A stretch of 64,000 nt of DNA from Favolaschia claudopus (taxonomy: Eukaryota > Basidiomycota > Agaricomycetes > Agaricales > Mycenaceae), in NCBI GenBank assembly GCA_037176885.1, contig JAWWNJ010000227.1, positions 62,001-126,000 on the forward strand. The letters are read 5' to 3'. The first letter of the stretch is position 1. Every line of letters begins with the position of its first letter. The notes beneath the pieces were generated by a model. It made no database searches. It was not told where the DNA came from and was given only the letters and a program-made list of their open reading frames with translations. A program made the translations under genes and the position numbers. Positions 22,287 to 34,329 of this stretch are shown here, one piece after another.

Positions 22287-22337
22287 GTGTTGTGGGCGTC
22301 GCACCTTGGCCTCTTGCTCACTCGCTATCGCCCTGTG

Positions 22338-23817
22338 ATGTCGTCCCTGTATCCAGACGACTCCAGAACTTCGAGTTCGCATGAGGTGAGCAACATATCA
22401 TTGTTCCTGCAATGCCGGCGATGACCATGCTGCACAGAAACCTTCGTCGCCAAATCCATTAGCGTTGTCAGAAGTGAGCGGAGTTTATCCAACACCATCA
22501 TATACTTCTCTTTCTTTGGACTCAAACTACGCTCTCCCTCCCGCGATGGGTGGACTCAGTGCTATCGATCCCTTCGATTATTCTTCGTACAACCCGACAA
22601 ATGACCATATACCGAACTGTACTTCCTCCGCGTTCCCTGCGTCGTCATCGCCGTCGTGGTTGTTCTGGGACGCCTCTGCTCATTCGACATTCAGCCCTCA
22701 TCTCATCGGCTCACCGCTCCTCGAGAGACCCATGCCCCAATCACACCTTACTGCCGGAGGTGCCTTCACTCTCTTCGCATCATCAGCTACTCCGACAAAC
22801 CTTTGTGGAACGTATGAAGCTATGCTAGATAGCCAACCCATCGACCCTCAACCTCCATCTCCGCCGAACTTGATGACCAATTTCAATCCCGCCTCCTTCC
22901 ATGCCGAGCATGCATATGAACCCGATTTAGAACTCGGTGGCGAAGGGACGGAAATGGAGTCGGACTGTCTTGATGCCCTGACCTCTTCGAATAATTTCGA
23001 AACGTGGTATAGTAACTCAGAGGCATCCGAAACCTCTACATCACAGTGTCCTTTGGACGATTTTCTTTCTGATTCCGACTCGAAGACAATTTGTGCCAGT
23101 GAAATGAACATAACCTTTGTATCCTCCCACGCAAACCCGTCAACCTACGAGTATGAACCATCTCCGGGGATTAGATATGTAGGTCCTGAACAAATGTCGG
23201 CTATTGAACATCGTATGATGAGTGCCTGTGATTCGTTGTTAAATTGCAATCTCGAAGACCTTTTACGACTCTGGCCGTCCACCCACTACCAACAGCCCGA
23301 TTCCTCCACAGCTCTCACCAAGCAGAATACTCTTGCGGTGGCGCAGATTAACGACTACTCTCGAGACAATACTCCCACCAGAAATCACTGTCCTGAGAGT
23401 CTCGGTACTCCGTCGCCCACCCCAAACTCGTGTGCACGCTCTCCTGACGGAGCCTCAGTTTGGCAACTTTGTGCCCGTTGCTCTAACATCTTCGCGACAA
23501 GCTGGAATCCCCCGGCGATTGAGCACCGATCTTGCGATGCATGCATGTTGGATCTCTCAAGACCAGAAACACAGCAGAGCTCTCATTATCTCGAAGACGA
23601 TGGCACTGGGCATACTGACGACGAATCAAAGCAATGTAGTCATTGCCACGAGTGGAAACCGCCCGCGGGCGGTGAAGGGAAGGGAGATGCATGGATGTGC
23701 AATGCCTGCTTGGTTTATTGGCGCAGGTACAGAGAGCATCGACCGAGAAGGCTTTGGAAAAAGCCGTATCACTCTCGGATGGGTCGTGGCAATCGAGGAG
23801 GGAACCCTACAACTTGA
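22338..23817 (+). CDS. Putative transcription factor with two GATA-like zinc fingers
   Basis: Exons 22338-22385 and 22438-23817 join in phase 0 (GTGAGC...CAG, 52-nt intron) to give 475 aa. The first 330 residues are Ser, Thr and Pro rich and acidic, resembling an activation or disordered region. Near the C terminus are two motifs with CX2CX17CX2C spacing: CARCSNIFATSW...CDAC, and CSHCHEWKPP...CNAC followed by LVYWRRYREHRPRRLW. The second matches the GATA pattern in the CNAC core and the following basic tail; the first lacks that tail. The spacing equals that of fungal type IVa GATA fingers. The protein ends 35 residues after the second finger. Likely nuclear and DNA-binding; the target genes are unknown. 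The start is set by the TATA box and the first exon. Confidence 0.7.
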
Positions 23818-24335
23818 GCCACAGACACTCCGTTTCGGTAAAATCTGGATTCAGAAGGATTCGGGCGGGCAGATTTTCTCCGGATCGTCGGCGAGGCTAC
23901 TACTAGTAAGTAGGAATAATCTCATTCTGTAACAATCAATATTTTCAGCCGATATGTTCGCCGTTCTCATGAAATTTGGCAACTGACAGGCAAAGTTCGG
24001 TTCACTGTCCGGCGGACGTTACACCGAACTGAGCCGATGCGAAGTCACCGTTCGGGTTCAGCATTTAGGGTATGCCCGAGCGTGAAGTCCGGTCAGCCTT
24101 CGAATGCTTGTCGAACGCTCCTGAACGGCGAACCCAACTTTCACGCAATCGCCCCCGGCCCAACGACAGAGGCCATCAAGAATGTATCGCTACGGATCAT
24201 GACACATGTGATCGCCGACCGGCGACGCATGGGTGGGAAATGTCAGTCTCAGACTGCACCGTACACGTGTCTTTTGTGGGTCCTGACTCCTTTCCCTACC
24301 TCTTTTTTGGCGGCTTTTGTCGGTACCGCAGCACA
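23818..24335. other. Intergenic between zinc-finger and F-box genes
   Basis: Contains repeated GTTCGGTTCA / CGAACGG-type words around 23990-24130 that look like a decayed short element. No TIR pair, RNA gene or coding frame was defined. The TATA-less promoter of the F-box gene must lie at the right end. Confidence 0.3.
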
Positions 24336-25909
24336 ATGCATAGGTGTTGGGAGGTCGCCGAACTCGTCCAACTGATATTCGAGGCACTCGACCCCTATGC
24401 CGTCGGTGTCTATCGAGCAGAGGGCATTGGCCAGCTCAAGGCAAGCACCTTGTTTTGCCTGGCGCAAACATGCCGTCAGTTGTGCGAACCTGCTCTGGAT
24501 GTTCTTTGGAGGACCAACGAGGGTCTCATACTGCTTCTGAAATGTCTTCCTACCGATATCTGGGAGATCCGCGATGGATATTTTGTGAGTGATCTCACAG
24601 CACTTTATCTTGCTATAACATTCAGATGGTCGCGTAGGAAATTGTATCCCCGATCCAATCAAAAGATTGGGAGAGATTCCTTCTCTACTCGAGACGCGTT
24701 ACAACCTTTTCGGCATGCGATCGAGACATCGTCGTTGGCAGCTCGGCTCTGGAATCCATGATTTCACTGCCGCCTGGGACGCTGCTACCCAACGTGCAAG
24801 GTCTTTCATGCAAGTCATCTTCGGTCCTTTTCCCGTATCTCACGCTCCTTGTTGGACCGCGAGTTACTCAACTGGCGACCTTTCTCGACGGTCCAGCTTT
24901 CCGCATCTCCGCATTACAGTCCATTGCCAGGTATTTCAAGTCTTTGGAGTATGTTCACCTCAACACTCCAGTGACACATCGGGAGATGGTGCGACCATAC
25001 GTGCCGGGTTTTTTCATGCAAATCGTACCTCCCCGCCGTCTGGAGATTCAGGGTCTCAACCAAGCTGCCTACCGTCATCTAGCTATGCTTCCGACCATCC
25101 GAAGCTTGGAACTATTAGATCTAGTCGAACTGCCGTTCCCTAGTCCTTGCTCATTTTCCGACATAACTTTCCCTGTTCTTGACGAGCTCAAAATACAGGC
25201 GGCAAGTCCCCTTTTCGCCACCAACTTCCTCAGTGTTTTTGACAAGGCTCCATTTACGTTGCTTTCAATCGCGGCGTCCAAAAATTCCACTGTTTCCAAC
25301 TCACTCTCGCTGCTCTTCGCTGTTTGTGCTGCCTGTATCCCCGCCACTCTTGTCAAACTTCACATTTATCTATGCGAAGATAACGAGACTGTCCTCTCCA
25401 ATTGTCAAGCCTATGCCATGACATTCGATATGATACGACCGTTAACGGTTTATTCTAATCTCCGGCGTGTCTCCCTAGTATGTCCTCTGGGCTTCGAGCT
25501 GGATAACAAATCGGTGGAAACTTTAGGGCAGGCTTGGCCGCAGCTTGAATGCCTTTGCATCGTAGGGGATTTCTCGGCTGTCCTCGTCCCCGGCTCTTAT
25601 CCAACACTCGCAGCCGTGCTTTCCCTGGCTCGGCACTGCCCCCTCCTTCAGGATCTATGCCTTGCCGTAGATGCTCGAGTCGTCCCGGAAGCCGTTGATT
25701 CAGCGACATCATATTCAACGGCTCTGATAAATTGGGAACCCGTCGAGTCTCCCGTGGATTGTCCGGATAGCGTTGCGGAAGTTCTGGGCAAAGTCTTCCC
25801 AGAACTGTCCATTGAGTACAAGTCTGAAACCTGGGCAAAGGTGGACACATTGCTCACCAACTATAGGGAGACTAAAACTTCGCGGGTGTCACGAGGGAGT
25901 GTTTGGTAG
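24336..25909 (+). CDS. F-box/LRR-like protein
   Basis: Exons 24336-24584 and 24638-25909 encode about 506 aa. The donor is GTGAGT; I chose the TAG acceptor at 24637, because the nearer CAG at 24625 would give an immediate stop while TAG keeps the frame. The N terminus (MHRCWEVAELVQLIFEAL, then LFCLAQTCRQLCEPALDVLW) has the helix pattern of an agaricomycete F-box-like domain. The segment DWERFLLYSRRV follows the intron, as is usual in this family. The rest is leucine-rich with LRR-like spacing (LEIQGLN, IRSLELLDLVELP, LDELKIQ). Such proteins are thought to recruit substrates to SCF ubiquitin ligases through SKP1; the substrate is unknown. It is a single member of a family often expanded in mushrooms. 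Confidence 0.75.
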
Positions 25910-26429
25910 GAAAAGGTATCATCGAATCGCATTATGATTGTACAACTTCAATATAAACGGCAAACACACTCCAAATTTGAAGTCCCTATTATTTAAATTT
26001 TCGTTCAATTATAAGTACTGCATACGGATCGCCGGGGAGTTCTCTACTAGAAGAGGCTGGCTGCCAGTCGAGTGAGGAAACTACAGCGCTTGATAACACA
26101 AAGTTGTCCACAGTGAATGCGAGTTAAATCTCTTGGTTTGTATGTTGTGCTAAAGTGCTAATGATCCCCCTCGAGGGACAAATCACCGCTGGAAGAAAGG
26201 TATCAACGGTACTGGGAGAGATTCCATTGAAGTTGTAGCATGAGATGCGTATGATTCAGAGCTTGCGATGACGAGCGTCGACTCGATGAGCGTCAACGAG
26301 ATTCACAAGAAGCGTCACCGAAATCTCAGGGGCTCCCGACGAACATAATGATGTTGCTGAAAGAATCAATGAGACTTTGAATCGATGCAAGAATGCGTGT
26401 ACTGAGCTGCCCTCAGACCAGCAATTGAC
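25910..26429. other. 3' flank of F-box gene, intergenic
   Basis: AT-rich sequence downstream of the stop at 25909, with an AATATAAA-type signal near 25951. No other feature was recognised before repeat R copy III. Confidence 0.35.
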
Positions 26430-29045
26430 CGTAGACAGACAAAAGCGCAAAGGCTTCGCTAATCAACAACATCAAATAAAAAATAAAGTCACTTCCTAAA
26501 CGGGAAGGAGGCGAAAAGGAAGATGCCCTTGATGAGGTGCATAAACGAAGCAGCGGGGTGTCAAGGAGGCGGGGAAGGATTCAAACGACGGATCGGAGAT
26601 AACATCGAGGCTGCCGGGAAGGAGAAAAGCAAGATAAATATCCAGAACACCCACTCTCGAGGCACCGATAGCTAGTAGAAAAGGTAGCGAGTGCTAGTAG
26701 CTCGCCGTGACATCGAAACGCCGGCGAACATCGACAGAGATAGCCCAATCCCAGTCCGGCACCTCTCCTCGACACCATTCGCTGCGGCTGGCATATCCAG
26801 AAACATCGACTGAGGATGCTGTGCCCGTCATTCAGCCCCGACGCGTCATCCAGCGATACCGCAATATCGGACGATACTAGACGAATCAGCACGGTGACAA
26901 GTACACCCCATCTACAATCGCGCACGGAGTCGAGTTCCAGCCTCAACGCCACCGAAGCCATTCCGCAGTGCCACCTTCAGAGGACAGGCGATTCCACGAT
27001 GCCGACGCTGGAGGACAGCGATGCAGGCGAAACGCATGTACGTCAAAGCGGGAGCTGCGCGGAACGCAGGCGACTGTGTCAAGACGATACAATTCGACGC
27101 CATCGAGCTCCAAAGACGCGAAGTCGCCGATGCGCATGGAAAACAGGGCTGCGTCGACGAGGCGCAGCTACCGCGATGCTGAAGACGAGCAATAACATAG
27201 CTGCCTGCACATCCTCGAGCGTGATTCGCAAGAAGAACCCACACACACACGCGTATCGATCCATCCCCGCGCAGACCTCCCTCTCTTTCCCCGTCCCCAT
27301 CCATAGCCCATTCCCCATCGCCTCCCTCCGCCGCACCACTTCCCTCTCCACCATCTTCGGCTCTACCGATCCTGCAGAGACGACAACGCCTCTAGCCGAC
27401 ACCGACGCTAACGCGGGTAACGGCGGAGTCGGTCGTATAGCCGATACGGGTGCTGCGGACCTAGTGGAAGAGAGACATCGTCAGCATGATTGAAGCCAGC
27501 GGCGGAAAGGGTTGTACCGAGAAGACCACCATACCTCGTCGTCCTGGCCACACCCTCCTCGCCGTCCCTTAACCCCAAGGTGCAACGTCGACGTCATTGC
27601 AGCGGGCGAGGAACATCTGCGCAGCCGGCCGATAGTGAAGTATCTAAAGCTTTGTAAGGTAGGTCAGCACCCATACGAGTGGCCCAGAACGCGAACAAAT
27701 TACATACCTACCCTCGACGTCGCAGCGCAGGACAACAATCCAGCGAGCGGAAGCTGCAATGCTACTCCTGCGGTGGTGACGAAGACTGCGGCGATAGCCT
27801 CTTCCCCTCAGCTCTCTTCGTCTCAATCTAAAGCAAAAGTCAGTGCCGCCCCCGCCGTATCAGCGAAGAGGGACGTACCGCGCACGCCCGCTCGTCATTA
27901 CCTTCCTCTTCCACCTGTTCTCCCTCCACTTGCCATTCCTCCGGGTACCCGTCATCCCCATCCGCCTCACCACCATCGCCGAAGGGTCCCTCGAATGCTC
28001 TGGGCGTGGAGGTCGTCAATACTCGTCGCGAGAGCGGAAGATACAAAGAAACGAAGGAAGGGGGAGAAGCGTACCTAGCCGCACGCACCTCTCGACGAGC
28101 AAGGGTGCAAGGACTACTACTAGGCTTAGGCGGGCAGACGGGAGCGGCGACGTGCTAGGGCGTAGGGTTCATGGCAGTGTTGGTGAGAGCGGAAGGCATC
28201 CCCCAGTCGGATCCGGACGCACGGTGGATGGTAGACGGGAAATCTTCAAAGCAGGGCAAGTGAGCTTCCGGGACAAAGGAAGAGACGAGCGCACTCACCT
28301 ACACATATAGAACGTCCAGAACACACCGGATTACAGATATCTCCACCTTCAGCCGCGTCGAAGCAGAGGCAAGGCATTCGGTGGGCAGCAGCATAGACCC
28401 AGTCGAGACGTCGTTTACGCGCGCTTTGTGAATGACGAAAGTCAGCAGCATTACCTGGGAAGGAAGCAATACGCACCAGATTCTCCTCGAGAGGTATTTG
28501 ACGCAGCTTTGTCGACTGCCCATGACGCGTTGCCGTAGCTAGGAAGGCTCTCGTGCTGGAGGGACGGATACGGCTTCAAGTAAAGAATGTTTTTCAGCAG
28601 AGTGAGGGAAGAGCTTCGAGAACGAAGAGGAGATACCTTGGTTGACCGCCAAGTCGTCAAGGATTCATCAAACGAGAGCAGCCAGCATAGGCGTAGGTTC
28701 ATACCGACTCCCCAGCGCCGCGTCAAAGGTACCTGCGAGACTCGGCTGCTCGACGTGTCGGATGGGCAGGATGACGGCGTCACGGTTTGAAGAGTGGGAT
28801 GAGCTTGAGGGTGTAGACGTAGGAAGTACACATTGCTACGCCCAGCGACGAAGTTGTGACGAGGATGAGAAGTCGCCGGCGAGTGACGTTGTCATCGCTG
28901 TGGTGGATGGCGTCAAGAGACAATCGTGGGAATGGGTCACGTTGCTTTGGTTCGGCTATGCCTCGGCCGAGCCCTCCTTGTCTTCAACCGCCACCTCAGA
29001 GTCAAATTCGCGCTTCGCATTTTGTTTATTAGCTCTCTAACGAAC
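26430..29045 (+). repeat. Dispersed repeat R, copy III
   Basis: Begins near the shared block CACTTCCTAAACGGGAAGGAGG (26490) and ends with the common right block at about 28915 (GTCAAGAGACAATCGTGGGA). Positions 27820-27890 match copies I and II (CAGTGCCGCCCCCGCCGTAT type). Several GT...AG pairs of 50-70 nt can be drawn on either strand but no continuous protein results. It is followed directly by T repeats, as in copies II and IV. Confidence 0.6.
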
Positions 29046-30246
29046 GAGCGAGCTACAAAGACTTCGGCATCCTTAATCTGAGCTTCCCCTCCCAGTTTCA
29101 TTGGAATTTAATGCTGCATCATGAGTTGCTGCCATTTGTATTCAACTCAAACTGTACTGAATAAACTTTGAACCCTCATTCTTCTTCTCAGAAACACTCA
29201 GGGCTCCTGCATTTCTTCGCAATTCTATAACTTCCTCCCTCTCAGTTGAGTCTGAGCTCGCCAGGTGAGTCGTAAAGCCGCAAACTATAGCGCTATTTCT
29301 GAATCTCTTCTCATCGTACGCGTTCATCATGTTCAACTTTGAAAGCTCAGGCGAATTCCGAGTTTCATGTGGCGAAGAACCGTCAATCCTCATGTCCGTC
29401 GACCAGGCGTCAGTCACAAAACGCACCCCTGGCTCAATCAACGACAGCTCGAAATTCAATACCCGATGTCGAATGATAATCGGGTGGGTGTGAGGAGATT
29501 CAACTCCTCCACGCGGGTATGGTCGGGCTCTAAATCGTTGTCATTTTCTTTTGCGTCACAGGCAACGCTCTCTTCAGAATATGAATTCATTTGATTCTCC
29601 AGTTCAAATCTTCTACCGTCGATTTGTATGATGCCTCTTTCTTCATTCTCCTCCAAACTGGTGCGCTGTTCATATTTTTCCCTGATAGATGAAGCTAACT
29701 ATCATCCTGAAGTTTCGACTGACCTGTCTCGTTAGAGTCGGTGTCGGGATTCACAATGCATGATAACCAGTCGATTTGAGGTTCGACCCCTCGATCCAGC
29801 GATAGAGCACTGGCAGCGAAGTATTTGTTTCTCTCGAGCGATTCGGGTGCGAGCGTTGCGATTTCTCTAACCTTGCTCTACATCAATTCGCTTTCAAGTA
29901 AGAACCGCTCCGTTTGAATCGACAAATCAAGTTATTCAATAATAGCTTAAGAGTTTTTTCTTCTTCTTCTTCCTTCCTTCTCGCACGACCCACCCACCTT
30001 CCTTTATCTCGTATGTGGTATTATCAGCAGTCGGGATCGTTCATTCTAATCATGATCCTCTGCTTCAGACACTCTGCCGTCGTATCGATGACTTGCTCCC
30101 ATGCCTCTTTCGATTAAGCTATCCTCTGAGAATCGATGTGCTAATATACTTCTCTTTCCCTGAATAGATAGAGAAAACTATCCGCTTCATTGAACTGACC
30201 AGAGATTTAGATTCGGATTCAGGATGCCGTAATTCCCGACTGCTCG
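29046..30246 (+). repeat. T repeats: one full and one truncated tRNA(Met)-like core
   Basis: Positions 29046-29600 match 44470-44990 (shared words CAAACTGTACT and CAGAAACACTCA). A tRNA-like core lies at about 29721-29797, with D-arm-like CTCGTTAGAG, anticodon-loop-like GCATGATAACC and T-arm GAGGTTCGACCCCTC. A second, related core starts at 30195 (preceded by ATAGAGAAAACTATCC, as at 10490) and is cut at 30246 by MITE 2 just before its T-arm. Confidence 0.5.
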
Positions 30247-30757
30247 TACTGTACTATTTCAATCAATTCGCCTGTCACGCGTCACAGGCCCCCAAATTGA
30301 CGAATTTTTTCGTACGTGTCACAGGTCACCGAGGCCTCGGACGAATGTGACAAAAAAGTCCCAAAATCCTCGAAAAATGACGAAAAAAATACAAATTTCT
30401 CTCTGCGCGCCCATTGGCGCGCTTCCGCGACAAAATACCGTGCATATCACCTGAAATGCCGGTTTGTGACATTTTGCTCCGTTTACCGGCTTCTTTGGCA
30501 CCTGCCCGCGGCTGTATCACGGCCTATTTTGCCGTGAACCCGTTGGATTTTGGGATAAGTTTCCTTCATCTCTATATTATGGCTGCACGCTACGGAGGAG
30601 CACAGTAAATAGGAGCTGGAAAGGATACTTACATTTTTGAGGCATTGGCGAATTTTTGGGGGGTGTCACGGTCTCTCCGGCCCATTGACGAACCTTGAAT
30701 TTCGTTCCGAGGTGTCACAGGTCACAGGCCGGGTGAATTGACCGAAATAGTACAGTA
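30247..30757. mobile_element. MITE 2, TA-flanked, TIR starting CTGTACTATTTC
   Basis: The left end (TACTGTACTATTTCAATCAA) and the complement of the right end (TACTGTACTATTTCGGTCAA) match at 18 of 20 positions and continue to CAATTC. Ends are bounded by TA. Subterminal GTGTCAC/GTCACAGG words occur at both ends in inverted orientation. The 511-bp body has no transposase ORF. It interrupts a T repeat, which dates its insertion after that repeat. Confidence 0.75.
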
Positions 30758-31087
30758 TATCAATGGCAAGGCGAAGTACACCTGGTGCTTTCAAGCAAGT
30801 TGCATTCTTTTCGATAAGGGTCCACTCCTTGCGATGGATGTCTGCCCATGCGACTGACCTTCTTTCATTCTTGCTGGCTCGTCAATGTTCTTGCTATCAA
30901 TACGGACGTTCGTATTTTTCTGGTAATTTACGTAAGTCGCATTTTCTGATTACCCTTCGTCGTTTTGATCCAATACCAAGGTTTAGAATCAGACCTTCCT
31001 TGGGAGCTCGGCTTCTCGTAGATGTTTGCGCACGATTCAGTGTTCTTATTGATTTCAGAATCTAACGCAGTGAGCTTTTACATAACT
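30758..31087. other. Downstream flank of DUF6535 gene A
   Basis: Short unique stretch between MITE 2 and the stop codon of the minus-strand DUF6535 gene. It should hold that gene's 3' UTR. Nothing else was recognised. Confidence 0.3.
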
Positions 31088-34022
31088 TCAAGAATCAACA
31101 GCTGTGGTTAAAATTGCAGACTCGGCCCACCCACCCTCGACCTGCGTCTCGTCTGCATTCCCAACTGTCATCAGGAACCCACGGATCGCTTCCAATCGCA
31201 TCCTAGATATCGGAGTGATATCGTCTCGTCGTTCCGCGATCTCAACACCTTCAACAAATACCTTCGCAGCCCCGCGACAATCCAACCAGCGGATCCCGAT
31301 ATTGCTGGGATCCCAATACATCTGAAGCAAGGGACAAGTTGCAATTGCTTCCACCATAGTCACATGGAATTCCTTGGGGCTGTCGCGTTCGAGGGCCGTT
31401 TTCCATCCCTTGGCAAAATTTAATTGTTGGGATGGGCATACACTGTTAAGAACCTCGAAATCGAAAGGGGGTTTGAAACCTGTGATAATGGACATTGTTT
31501 CCTGCATTCTGTATGGGGGGGAATGAAAAGTGCTGGCTTGGTGAATGAATCTCGCTAGAACGACCACATGCATTTCGAAATTGGATAATCTTGACCCATC
31601 TTGTATGTCCGGAAGCGGATTGAACCCATCGTTCACGATGGTGGTTTGAAGCAAGGGGACGAGGGAGATGGTTTCAGGCTGATCTGGTATCTCATGTAGA
31701 GCCTCCAGCATGCATCGACTGGGCGTGTGCCCAGAGAATGGCAATCGGGGTGTACGAGCCGGCGAACCCATATTGGCGGCCACCTCCCACATAGCTCTCA
31801 GGATCTCCTGAGCAGATTCGGAACGACCATAAGGGGGTTTGGTGGTAAGCTCCATTGTTAAACATGAGCACAACCACGACTTATCGCAGTTCTGAAGAAC
31901 ATACGACTCGAAGCGATCAAAATACGGTTGCGAAAGATATCGGGAGAGGTTGTTGGGCAAAGTGACGTTGGAGTCAGGACTGCTCTTTTGGAAATCCGCC
32001 AGACACTGTAGGAGGGTCGCCAAAATGATGTCAACATGAGGCTGATAGCTCGCATGCACACGACACTGGTAATCCATGACAGTGTTAAACGCATCGGAAT
32101 ATTTTGCAGTTTTCTCCGCAGGCACTGGCACCACTTCATACTTGGCAAACCAACTCGAAAGCAGGTATTTGGTCTCGTGAAATTGGTATGGAGGAGATCC
32201 AAGTCTCGCGGCATAAACTATGAAGTCAAGGAAGTGCTCGTGTCCCATGTGGATGAGCTTTGGATGAAGAGAGTCGAGTTCGTCTAAACACTCAGCGAAC
32301 GACACGGAGTGTTCTGGCAGATTCTTTGTGATACAATCCTCGAGAGGCGAGATATCCGTCATGCGTTTCCATGGGGGGGGAGCCTGGTACACACCAAATT
32401 TAGGAAGGTGAGGGTCATTCCATAAGGGACTATCGACGAGGGCCCGTAACGGTTCGAGGATGTACAGCGGAACAAGTTGGGAAGAGGTATTTGTGAGTAG
32501 AAGTGGAATTTTTTCCCAGCTTAATGGTAGCGCGTTCTTCAAGAATGTGACGGTTTTTTCGACTGTATGCAGTGCCGTGAGCAACGCATTAAGCCGTAAG
32601 ACGGCATGCGCTGAGACTTCGTGCTCGTGTACCACCGGTGAAAGGGATGTTTTCATATAATCCCCCGCACAGAGTGAGAAATGCAAATGGTCCAGCCGGA
32701 GAGGTTCAAGTTCAACTGGGTCCCTTTGATCGACTAGCAGAAGGGTACTGTCTTTGGCAGGAATAGTTGCCATAGCCCACAGACATTTCAAAGCGATCAG
32801 CTGTCGCCGGGTCAGTGTTTCTGGCGTTAGCATCCTGCTCTGGGAACACCAAATAAACTGGTCCACACGCTGCAGTAGTTGTGCTTCTCCACTTTGTATC
32901 AGTCGGCGAATGGGTTCGTCATATGATGTCCGGTCATGTCTAGTGGTTGCGAGTGCATTTACGATGCCCTCCAAAAACGGTTCGAGTGCGACGTCATCAG
33001 ATAATGACTTGAGTGTCCAAGAAAGCGCGCGATAGTCTCGATGCGTACGCTGGTCTGAATCCTCAAGTGCGGCTTTGCTCATGGCATCTACCATCGAATC
33101 CGGCTCGGTGCCATTCACGTTTCGGTCTGATGAACAGCGCCAAATTGTGCGAATAAGCTGAATCGCACGCCAAAGCTCGGCGGACAGAGGGGTTTGGTAG
33201 GGAGACTGGCGAGAAAAGAGAGGGAATACAGTGAACGTCGTGTATGCAATCACCACAATTCCAAGCAGAATAATTACGGAGACCATCACAGCTTTGTTCA
33301 CGGGGACGAGGAATGCAACGAGTCCAGTGAAGAAGACGATGAGGGAGGCATGCAGGAGGAGAGGGATGATATCCACGACGGCGTGCATATTGAACTGCTT
33401 CAGGCCGTAGTAGAGGTACGAAAATATACGGGCTCGGATGACAGGCGCAGAGCGCATTTCTGTCTTGTACTTGAAATCCCGAGCCCATTGTTCGACGAGT
33501 GTAGCAATGAGAGCACAGGATAGACTGAGCCCAAGGCTGATGAACCAGAGCAGGTTACAAACAAGGGACGAAGTCGGAGGGACAAATGATTCCGGCGCAG
33601 GCAAGTCAACGGAGCTTCCGTTGGCGATTCCAGATAGCTGCGTGGATATTTGAATGAGAACAGCTTTCATGTCGTCTCCAGAATCCGGTGTGAGTGTTTT
33701 GTAGCTCTCGATGAGAAAGGCTGTGAGGATGGCCGAGAAAAGACCAGCCTGCAGGCCATTTGTTTCATATCGTCACCCCAGGTCGGAAAAGGACAAGAAG
33801 AGACTCACAAAGATCAAGAGACCTTCCATATCACTCTTCCAACTATCTACCAGTGCATTGTCGTACTTCTCCGCTTCTGACACGTACACCGACCAGATTT
33901 TTGTCCCCGCCGTGTCATGGGAATCTGGCATTGAACGAGTTTTGTCACAGCGAATGTAAGTGGCGGTCAGACAAAACAGAGGACTCACAATCTGGTGCGG
34001 AGCGAGAGGCGTCGTTGCTCAT
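31088..34022 (-). CDS. DUF6535-domain membrane protein A
   Basis: Three exons on the minus strand (34022-33989, 33924-33809, 33748-31088) give about 936 aa with consistent phases. Residues about 15-150 match the DUF6535 family of basidiomycetes: KIWSVYVSEAEKYDNALVD, then GLLIFAGLFSAILTAFLIES, and after a variable loop LLWFISLGLSLSCALIATLV and EQWARDF. Further hydrophobic segments (IIPLLLHASLIVFFTGLVAF, VIILLGIVVIAYTTFTVFPL) suggest four membrane helices near the N terminus and a long, mostly helical cytosolic C-terminal region of about 700 aa. The function of the family is unknown. The start is the ATG of the short first exon, at the position of the paralogue's start. The paralogue lies at 45453-48425. 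Confidence 0.8.
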
Positions 34023-34329
34023 GGGAGTCAAGCAAGAATCAAAGGAACGTGCAAAGAGCGTGTTGGCTGATCTTGAAAAGGCTTTCGGCCCGACCAGCCC
34101 ACCCCATGATTTTCCGTTGCTAAAATAGCCGACTGGCGGTGAGACACGACTCGCACAATTATAAAGCAGACCCTTGATATGCGTTGGGCCTTCGACTCCG
34201 ACAGCGCAAGCCTCCTCATGGCTTGCTTGAAAAAGGGAGCATCAGAACAGGAGAGATGATTCCGAGAGAAGAGATTTGGATGCGCCGCGGAAAGACTGGC
34301 TTGTCGCTGATTACCAAGAGCGGGAGACA
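34023..34329. other. Promoter-side flank of DUF6535 gene A
   Basis: Upstream region of the minus-strand DUF6535 gene, up to repeat R copy IV. AATTATAAAG on the minus strand near 34155-34165 could be a TATA element about 135 nt upstream of the ATG. No other feature was seen. Confidence 0.35.

Noticed and set aside
24625..24637. The nearer CAG acceptor for the F-box gene intron
   Set aside because: Using it gives Met-Val-Ala and then a TAG stop. The TAG acceptor 12 nt downstream keeps the frame and restores the family segment DWERFLLYSRRV.
29721..29797. A functional tRNA-Met gene
   Set aside because: The acceptor stem does not close, D-arm pairing is poor, and the sequence is part of a dispersed repeat with several similarly degenerate copies.
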